From: Anaerolineae bacterium
GTDB lineage: Bacteria > Chloroflexota > Anaerolineae > Anaerolineales > Villigracilaceae
Assembly: GCA_017303735.1 (NCBI GenBank)
Contig: JAFLCF010000016.1
Location: forward strand, 1-37,610
Length of the DNA stretch: 37,610 nucleotides
Direction: 5' to 3'
The stretch's first letter is position 1. Each line of letters starts with the position of its first letter. The position numbers and the translations under genes were made by a program. Positions 32,478-37,610 of this stretch are shown here, piece after piece. A model generated the notes under the pieces. It was given only the letters and a program-made list of their open reading frames with translations, had not been told where the DNA came from and ran no database searches.

Positions 32478-34175
32478 ATGAATAAACACACATTCAAGGT
32501 ATTGCTTTCGCTATTTACTGTTCTTACTTTTGCTGTCTCAGCATGCGGCGCAGAAGAAGACCTGTATTACGATGAAGAATTTCAGGAAGAAGAAGTGCAA
32601 GAAGAACCAGTTGAAGATATGGAAGGTGGGTCCACTGAAGCTGTTCCTGAATCGACTGAGGTGGAAAGTTCTCCCGGTGAAGTCGTTTATGATTTTGGCT
32701 TTACTCCCGCAGAGAACGGGTTTAACTTTGAGAATTATGGCGATGACATTCAAGTCACCAATCTGACTGCTGATGAATTACGACGCATGTTCGGAGATGA
32801 AGTTTGCGCGGACATTAATGGAGATGAATGTATTCTTACTCCGCCAGCCGAGCAATGGATGGAACAGATCAACGGTGATATGGCGGGTGGACACTGCGAA
32901 GGTATGGCGGTTTTGAGTCTGATGATGTACACCGGGCAGGTTTCTCCGTCTGATTTTGGCGGCGATCTGGCAAGCGAGTTGGATATCAATGATGAAGCGC
33001 TTCAAAGGGAGATTGCGTATTGGTGGGCAACTCAGGCAGTCGACCCAACCGCCTCCAGCGTCATTCGCGGCACGCCGATGGAAATCCTTGAAACCGTGCG
33101 TCAGATGGATGTGAATGGCGAGACCTACACCATCGGAATTTATAACGAAGCGGGTGAGGGGCATGCGATTACACCTTTCGGCGTCGAAGACAAAGGCGAC
33201 GGTTTGTATGCCATCCTTGTGTATGACAATAATTACCCCGGCGAGACTCGTGAGTTGTTTATCGATTCACGCGACGGATCTTGGACGTATGAAACTTCCA
33301 TTAACCCGCAGGTCGAAACGGACGTCTGGTCTGGCAATGCGGATACGCAAACCCTCGATCTGACTCCGACTTCGGCTCGGCTCGACCTCCAGTCTTGCCC
33401 ATTCTGCGAAAGCGGACAAGCCAGCGTGGGCAAACTGGCAATGACCAGCGCGCCAGTCAACCAGTTCTTTTTGGATGGAGAAGGTCGCCTCCTAATCACA
33501 GATGAAAACGGTAACCGCCTTGGTTATGTAGATGGAGTGATCGTCAACGAAATCGATGGCGCTTCTTATAACAAATACCGAATGCTAGCCAGTGGAAACA
33601 CCCCTGAACCCATCTACTCGGTTCCAGCAGATCTGGATGTAACCATCACCATCGACGGAACCGACCTGACCGAGGAAACCCTCACCGACCTCGTCATGAT
33701 CGGACCTGGCTATACCATTGGCGTAGAATACATTTCTCTTGCGCCGGGGCAGGTGGATACGGCTTATTTTTATCCAGCAGATCAGATGATCGCCTATGAG
33801 ACCGAATCCGATGAATCGCCCAGTATCATTTTTGGCGTTGAAAATCCCGATGCAGATTATTACTTTGAAGTCTACGGCGCAGATATGGTCGGAGGCGGCA
33901 TCATCACTGCCTGGCTCGATAGTGCCGCTGGTGACCTGCTGATCAACACCGAAAAGTTGACCGGCGAAGGTTCCTTCAATTTTTACCTAACCCGCATTAC
34001 CGACGAAGCCGAAGAGGAATTCTACGCCGAAGATATTGTACTGAACGAGGGCGCGTTGGTATACGTCAGCTACGCCGAGTGGACGGAAGCCAACCCCGAC
34101 GGTATTTATTTTGGCGTTGACCTCGACGGTGACGGCGAGATCGACGAAGAGTATGTCGTTGACGACGCAGAGTAA
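32478..34175 (+). CDS. Lipoprotein with possible papain-like protease core and calcium-loop tail
   Basis: A 565-residue putative lipoprotein (signal VLTFAVSAC, Cys23) with an acidic linker (Glu-rich, about 25-65). A domain around residues 85-275 contains GGHCEGMAVLSLMMY (Cys140), GEGHAITPFGV (His229) and LVYDNNYPGETRE (Asp250/Asn251), a spacing and order that suggest a Cys-His-Asp/Asn peptidase or transglutaminase-like fold. Later residues (about 300-540) are beta-rich with repeated DxDG-like turns. The C-terminus ends in DLDGDGEIDEE (548-558), an EF-hand/dockerin-type calcium loop. I do not recognise the whole protein. AAAAGG precedes the ATG at 32478. Confidence 0.72.
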   Translation: MNKHTFKVLLSLFTVLTFAVSACGAEEDLYYDEEFQEEEVQEEPVEDMEGGSTEAVPESTEVESSPGEVVYDFGFTPAENGFNFENYGDDIQVTNLTADELRRMFGDEVCADINGDECILTPPAEQWMEQINGDMAGGHCEGMAVLSLMMYTGQVSPSDFGGDLASELDINDEALQREIAYWWATQAVDPTASSVIRGTPMEILETVRQMDVNGETYTIGIYNEAGEGHAITPFGVEDKGDGLYAILVYDNNYPGETRELFIDSRDGSWTYETSINPQVETDVWSGNADTQTLDLTPTSARLDLQSCPFCESGQASVGKLAMTSAPVNQFFLDGEGRLLITDENGNRLGYVDGVIVNEIDGASYNKYRMLASGNTPEPIYSVPADLDVTITIDGTDLTEETLTDLVMIGPGYTIGVEYISLAPGQVDTAYFYPADQMIAYETESDESPSIIFGVENPDADYYFEVYGADMVGGGIITAWLDSAAGDLLINTEKLTGEGSFNFYLTRITDEAEEEFYAEDIVLNEGALVYVSYAEWTEANPDGIYFGVDLDGDGEIDEEYVVDDAE

Positions 34176-34188
34176 TTGTAAATTTACG

Positions 34189-34217
34189 AAAAGGTGCGCC
34201 ATTTGGCGCACCTTTTT
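34189..34217 (+). terminator. Terminator after the lipoprotein gene
   Basis: A perfect 12-bp stem, AAAAGGTGCGCC and GGCGCACCTTTT, with an ATTT loop and a T run, 13 bases after the stop. Confidence 0.9.
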
Positions 34218-34263
34218 GATTCTTTGAAATCGCGTACAATTCACATCATAAAGGAGTCAAGTT

Positions 34264-35139
34264 ATGGTCACCCTCACTGAGGATATTCTCAAAAAAGTAA
34301 TTCTCTTCCAACGCACCGAGATCACCGAATATCACATCTATAAACGCCTCGCCGGGCGCGTTAAATCCGTCGAGAATGCAAAGATACTCGACCAGATCGC
34401 AGAAGATGAACTGCGTCATTACAATGGCTGGAAAAAATATACGAACCAGGAGATCAAACCAAATTGGCTGGCTGTCTGGTTTTACTATGCGGTCAGTATA
34501 ATCTTTGGGTTTACCTTTGGGGTCAAACTCATGGAACAGGGAGAGGAAGCCGCCCAAAAGAATTATGATGCCGTTGCTGTGAGCGTCCCTGAAGCGGAAC
34601 AATACAGGGATGAAGAAGATGCGCACGAACAACAACTGCTTGGCATGCTTGATGAAGAACGCTTGCAATATGCGGGTTCGGTCGTATTGGGTTTGAACGA
34701 TGCATTGGTCGAGCTTACGGGGGCATTGGCAGGCTTAACCCTCGCCTTGCAGAATGTGAAACTGATCGCATTATCGGGTTTGATCACGGGCATCGCCGCA
34801 TCGTTATCCATGGCGGCGAGTGAGTATTTGTCCACGCGCTCAGAGAAGACAAACAAGAATCCCGTTCGTGCCGCCATTTATACCGGCATTGCCTACATTA
34901 CAACAGTGGCGCTGCTTGTCTTGCCTTATCTTATTTTCGAGAACTATATCCTCGACCTGGTCATCGCCCTGACGACGGGCGTCATTATCATTGCTGTGTT
35001 CAACTACTATATCTCGGTTGCGAAAGGAGAATCCTTCCGCGAACGTTTTGTTGAGATGGCTGGGCTTAGCCTCGGCGTGGCGTTATTTTCCTTCATCATC
35101 GGGTATTTTATCCGCCAGTGGTTGGGGATAGAGATTTAA
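34264..35139 (+). CDS. Ferritin-like domain fused to VIT1/CCC1 iron transporter domain
   Basis: A 291-residue membrane protein. The N-terminal ~130 residues form a ferritin/erythrin-like helical bundle with metal ligands visible as RTEITEYHIY (Glu19, Glu22), the ExxH of AEDELRHYNG (Glu49/His52) and the ExxH of EEDAHEQQLL (Glu118/His121). The rest is a VIT1/CCC1-type membrane domain (VLGLNDALVELTGALAGLTL, ITGIAASLSMAASEYLS). Such fusions (MbfA-type) export or sequester iron or manganese. One hydrophobic stretch (68-88) lies within the ferritin part. AGGAG eight bases before the ATG at 34264. Confidence 0.88.
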   Translation: MVTLTEDILKKVILFQRTEITEYHIYKRLAGRVKSVENAKILDQIAEDELRHYNGWKKYTNQEIKPNWLAVWFYYAVSIIFGFTFGVKLMEQGEEAAQKNYDAVAVSVPEAEQYRDEEDAHEQQLLGMLDEERLQYAGSVVLGLNDALVELTGALAGLTLALQNVKLIALSGLITGIAASLSMAASEYLSTRSEKTNKNPVRAAIYTGIAYITTVALLVLPYLIFENYILDLVIALTTGVIIIAVFNYYISVAKGESFRERFVEMAGLSLGVALFSFIIGYFIRQWLGIEI

Positions 35140-35146
35140 AAAAAAC

Positions 35147-36310
35147 ATGAAAATTTTATTGGTGGATATCGGCACGGGCACGCAGGATATTTTTCTTTAT
35201 GATTCGGAACTCGATATCGAGAACGGATTCAAACTCGTCCTGCCTTCGCCGACGATGATGGTTCATCGCCATCTCAAACAATCGCTTCACCTGCGGACCC
35301 CGATCTTGTTCACCGGACACCAAATGGGAGGCGGTCCCTCTGCCTGGGCGATCGAAGAGATTGTCCGTGCTGGCACCCCTGTTTATATGACACCGCAAGC
35401 CGCGACGACATTGAACGATGAGTTAGATAAAGTAGAAGCGTTGGGGATCAAAATCGTTTCAGAAGAAGAAAGTCGGAAGTTACAAGTAACGAGATTTGAG
35501 TTGAAGGATTTTGATTTTCCTTTGATCTCAAAGACATTCAACGATTATGGCGTTTCATTGGATGACCTGGCTGCGGTGGCGGTGGCTGTCTTTGACCATG
35601 GCAATGCCCCAGCTGGAGTTTCAGATCGGCAGTTTCGTTTTGATTATTTGGATGAGAGAATAAAAGCCAGAAACTCACTTTCGGTATTCGCTTTTTCTTC
35701 AGACAAAATTCCAACTATCATGACCCGCCTGCAGGCCGTTGCGGACTCTGCCTCAGACCTGCCTTGCCCGCTGGTGGTGATGGATACCGCTCCAGCTGCA
35801 GTATTGGGTGCAGGCTTCGACCCGACAGTTGCGGTACGGAAGAAAAGGATCGTTTGCAATGTGGGCAACTTTCACACGCTGGCTTTTCGGCTAGGGGAAA
35901 ATAGTATTGAAGGTGTCTTTGAACATCACACCGGCGAAATTGACCTGCCAAAACTTGAAGGCTTGCTCCACAAACTGGCAGATGGCTCGCTTAAGCATGA
36001 AGATGTATTTGATGACATGGGTCATGGCGCGTTGATGTATTCGCAAGAGAAATTTGAGTTTGGTAAAGATGAGTTTGATGTCGTGGTCACAGGTCCGAGA
36101 CGAAGTTTGTTTAATCGACAATCATCAACCGAAAATCGCAAACATCTCCGCCCATATTTCTCTGTCCCCTTTGGCGATATGATGATCGCAGGCTGTTTTG
36201 GTCTTTTGGCGGCAACAGCGGAGATTCTGCCGGAGTTGGCAGAGCCCATTCAAAAGTCGTTGAGAAGCGGCGGTCAGGTCAGTAAAGCGCCTTGGGATGC
36301 GAATCCATAA
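35147..36310 (+). CDS. DUF1786-family protein
   Basis: A 387-residue protein with an ASKHA-like phosphate-loop start, MKILLVDIGTGTQDIFLYD, as in DUF1786, a family whose members have been called putative pyruvate-formate-lyase-activating proteins without strong proof. Other features: FTGHQMGGGPSAWAIEEI, VFDHGNAPAGVSDRQFRFDYL, NVGNFHTLAFRL with EHHTGEIDLPKL, and a C-terminal PFGDMMIAGCFGLLAA. The gap to the ferritin-VIT gene is 7 bp and the ribosome site is weak (GGGGAT). Function not established; the pair may be one transcription unit. Confidence 0.8.
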   Translation: MKILLVDIGTGTQDIFLYDSELDIENGFKLVLPSPTMMVHRHLKQSLHLRTPILFTGHQMGGGPSAWAIEEIVRAGTPVYMTPQAATTLNDELDKVEALGIKIVSEEESRKLQVTRFELKDFDFPLISKTFNDYGVSLDDLAAVAVAVFDHGNAPAGVSDRQFRFDYLDERIKARNSLSVFAFSSDKIPTIMTRLQAVADSASDLPCPLVVMDTAPAAVLGAGFDPTVAVRKKRIVCNVGNFHTLAFRLGENSIEGVFEHHTGEIDLPKLEGLLHKLADGSLKHEDVFDDMGHGALMYSQEKFEFGKDEFDVVVTGPRRSLFNRQSSTENRKHLRPYFSVPFGDMMIAGCFGLLAATAEILPELAEPIQKSLRSGGQVSKAPWDANP

Positions 36311-36390
36311 AATCAGGATTTATGCAGTTCAAAACCTTTTGCCACGAATTACGCGGCTAGCTTTGGGGTTGTACTTAAGTCCTGAAAATA

Positions 36391-36423
36391 AAAAAGCGCA
36401 TGGATCTTCTCCATGCGCTTTTT
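36391..36423. terminator. Bidirectional terminator between DUF1786 and CBS-ACT genes
   Basis: AAAAAGCGCATGGA and TCCATGCGCTTTTT form a 14-bp stem with a 5-nt loop, with A and T tracts on both sides, in the gap between convergent genes. Confidence 0.92.
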
Positions 36424-36435
36424 GGTTTGTGTGCT

Positions 36436-37077
36436 TTAACTCTGGCGGATGTCCCAGAATTTTTTGACGGTCTTAGTAAGAGCTTTGGTGATCTCGTCTT
36501 TTTTCAAGCCAGCGATCTTGAAGGTGAGAATCTTGCTGGCGGGGTCTTCGCCGGAGAATTGACCGAAGGAGATGAAATTGCCGCCTGCCTCTGCAACAGC
36601 CTTGGTGACTTTGGCGAGGGTACCGGGTTTGTCGTCGATCTCGGCAGTCACGCGGATGGCTTTGGTGCGTGCGCCCATGAGTTCGAGGAAGATCTTGAAC
36701 AGGTCGGTTTCGGTGATGATGCCAACCAGTTTGCCAGAGCGCATAACGGGCATGCCGCCAATCTTTTTATCTGCCATGATGCGAGCAGCTTCTTCGATCG
36801 GAGTAGTGACATCTACCGTAATGAGTTTTTTGCTCATGACCTGTTTTACAGTGACCTTGCTGATGAGGTAGTTCATTTCCCACACGCTCAAGCTGGTGAC
36901 GGGGGAAGGGGAAGCGTTGAGCAGGTCGCTTTCTGAAACGATACCAACCAATTTTCCATCCTTAACGACAGGGGCGCGGCGGATGTGTTCTTTCTTGAAC
37001 ATGGCTAATGCGTCGTGAACCGGGGTTTCGGGTGTGACGGTGATAATAGGGTGAGACATTCTTTCGCCGACGAACAT
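36436..37077 (-). CDS. CBS-CBS-ACT domain protein
   Basis: A 213-residue cytoplasmic regulator-like protein. Two CBS domains form a Bateman module (about 1-60: MSHPIITVTPETPVHDALAM and APVVKDGKLVGIVSESDLL; about 75-132: VMSKKLITVDVTTPIEEAA and MPVMRSGKLVGIITETDLF). A C-terminal ACT domain (about 138-205: IRVTAEIDDKPGTLAKVTKA) is of the type that binds amino acids. The arrangement resembles AcuB-type proteins. It would sense an adenylate and an amino-acid-like ligand. GGAGG five bases before the ATG at 37077. Confidence 0.88.
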   Translation of the reverse strand: MFVGERMSHPIITVTPETPVHDALAMFKKEHIRRAPVVKDGKLVGIVSESDLLNASPSPVTSLSVWEMNYLISKVTVKQVMSKKLITVDVTTPIEEAARIMADKKIGGMPVMRSGKLVGIITETDLFKIFLELMGARTKAIRVTAEIDDKPGTLAKVTKAVAEAGGNFISFGQFSGEDPASKILTFKIAGLKKDEITKALTKTVKKFWDIRQS

Positions 37078-37126
37078 GAGTACCTCCAGATGTACTTGGT
37101 TATATTGTGAAATTTGTTACAAAAAT

Positions 37127-37132
37127 ATTATA
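37127..37132 (-). promoter_or_regulatory. -10 box of the CBS-ACT gene
   Basis: A perfect TATAAT on the minus strand, 50 bases before the ATG at 37077. No clear -35 hexamer is seen at the right distance. Confidence 0.4.
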
Positions 37133-37199
37133 CTCAAATCGTGCAAAAAGAAAGTCACTAATTTGGAGTGTATAAGGTCACTTTGAGGATGGACAATAG

Positions 37200-37232
37200 A
37201 AAAAAGACCACGGACAGAAATCGCCCGTGGTC
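37200..37232 (-). terminator. Terminator of the M20 peptidase gene
   Basis: On the minus strand GACCACGG (37232-37225), an 11-nt loop, CCGTGGTC (37213-37206), then six T residues. It lies about 27 bases past the peptidase stop. Confidence 0.85.
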
Positions 37233-37259
37233 AATGATCTACGGTCTATCATTTGTCAG

Positions 37260-37610
37260 TTACTTTGCGAACTCTTTAATGACTCGCACCATATGTTTGG
37301 AATGCTGGGCATACAAGTCGATGCGGAAGTTTTCGTTGGGGGCGTGGGCTTTGGTATTGGGGTGCCCAATGCCCATGGTCACAACCGGCAAGCCGAGCTC
37401 ATGCACAAAGGGGTAGTTAGGTCCTGAACCGCCGATCATGGGGACAATGTCCATTTTGGCATCGTAGACTTCTTCAGCAGTTTCCACTACCAGTTTGACA
37501 AAAGGATGATCCGGATCGGTCCGCGCCGCAGGCTCGCCACCGAGGAATTTGATCTCGATGTCGCTGAAGCCTTCGGCATCCAGATGGGCGCGCAGCTTTT
37601 TCATAATGTC
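37260..37610 (-). CDS. M20-family metallopeptidase, C-terminal part (runs off the window)
   Basis: The last 116 codons of a gene that begins beyond the right edge; the frame is open to 37610 past the Met codon at 37604, so that Met is internal. The segment has PMIGGSGPNYPFVHELGLP and GIGHPNTKAHAPNENFRID. The His in KAHAPNENF is the C-terminal metal ligand of M20 dipeptidases/carboxypeptidases, which hydrolyse short peptides or N-acyl amino acids with two zinc ions. The N-terminal metal sites are not visible. A terminator follows the stop. Confidence 0.85.
   Translation of the reverse strand, partial: DIMKKLRAHLDAEGFSDIEIKFLGGEPAARTDPDHPFVKLVVETAEEVYDAKMDIVPMIGGSGPNYPFVHELGLPVVTMGIGHPNTKAHAPNENFRIDLYAQHSKHMVRVIKEFAK

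Noticed and set aside
36311..36390. GCCACGAATTACGCG-type sequence before the terminator, similar to dispersed intergenic repeats I have seen in other genomes
   Set aside because: Only one short copy in the window; not enough to call a repeat.

Overview
The window reads as a chromosomal segment of a Chloroflexota bacterium, most likely class Anaerolineae. That assignment is an inference. It rests on the mix of gene families (stand-alone acyl-CoA dehydrogenases, DUF1786, ferritin-VIT fusion, split GcvPA/GcvPB, two-GT39 surface glycosylation genes, FemAB-like protein, many Cys-lipidated proteins), on sigma70-type promoters with TATAAT-like -10 boxes, and on clear GGAG ribosome sites. There is no phage, plasmid, CRISPR, rRNA or tRNA signal. 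Genes are densely packed, with short gaps or 1-11 bp overlaps inside operons, and strong hairpin terminators mark most operon ends.

Layout. 1-4143 (minus): an acyl-CoA dehydrogenase, a large GT39 membrane glycosyltransferase and the first 20 codons of a GT2 glycosyltransferase that runs off the left edge. 4206-8461 (plus): a complete polyamine-type ABC importer, potD-potA-potB-potC, with promoter, leader hairpin, internal hairpin after potD and a final terminator. 8478-10758 (plus): SET-domain methyltransferase, CPBP protease-like membrane protein, GNAT acetyltransferase and a ComEA-like DNA-binding protein. 13335-10764 (minus): YwiC-like, DUF2007, DsrE-like and a second acyl-CoA dehydrogenase. 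13409-14406 (plus): membrane-anchored cyclophilin and a small Cys-rich protein.

25014-14407 is a long minus-strand block. Its upper part is cell-surface related: two lipoproteins (one with DUF348, G5 and beta-propeller regions), UDP-glucuronate decarboxylase, GtrA, a small unknown protein, an acyl-CoA thioesterase, GT39, polysaccharide deacetylase and a FemAB-like protein. Its lower part holds a GNAT protein, a uroporphyrinogen-decarboxylase-like methyltransferase, rsmD and a DUF4345 protein. 25065-26536 (plus): scpB and an RluB-family pseudouridine synthase. A MITE-like palindromic element lies directly behind the latter.

26666-30361 (plus) is a glycine-cleavage operon: sigma70 promoter, tandem glycine riboswitch, intrinsic terminator, gcvH, gcvPA, gcvPB and terminator. 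gcvT is not present here. 30405-36310 (plus): two DinB-like proteins, a SAM methyltransferase, a lipoprotein with a possible Cys-His-Asp/Asn protease core and a calcium-loop tail, a ferritin-VIT1 fusion and a DUF1786 protein. 37610-36436 (minus): the C-terminal part of an M20 peptidase and a CBS-CBS-ACT protein.

Most of the window is ordinary core and envelope biology. The signals most worth a second look are the ATTGGTA-type repeat found both in-frame inside a GT39 gene and as a hairpin in the gcvH-gcvPA spacer, the MITE-like element after rluB, the protease-like lipoprotein at 32478, and the DUF348-G5-propeller lipoprotein pair. I found no clear new defence or mobile system.
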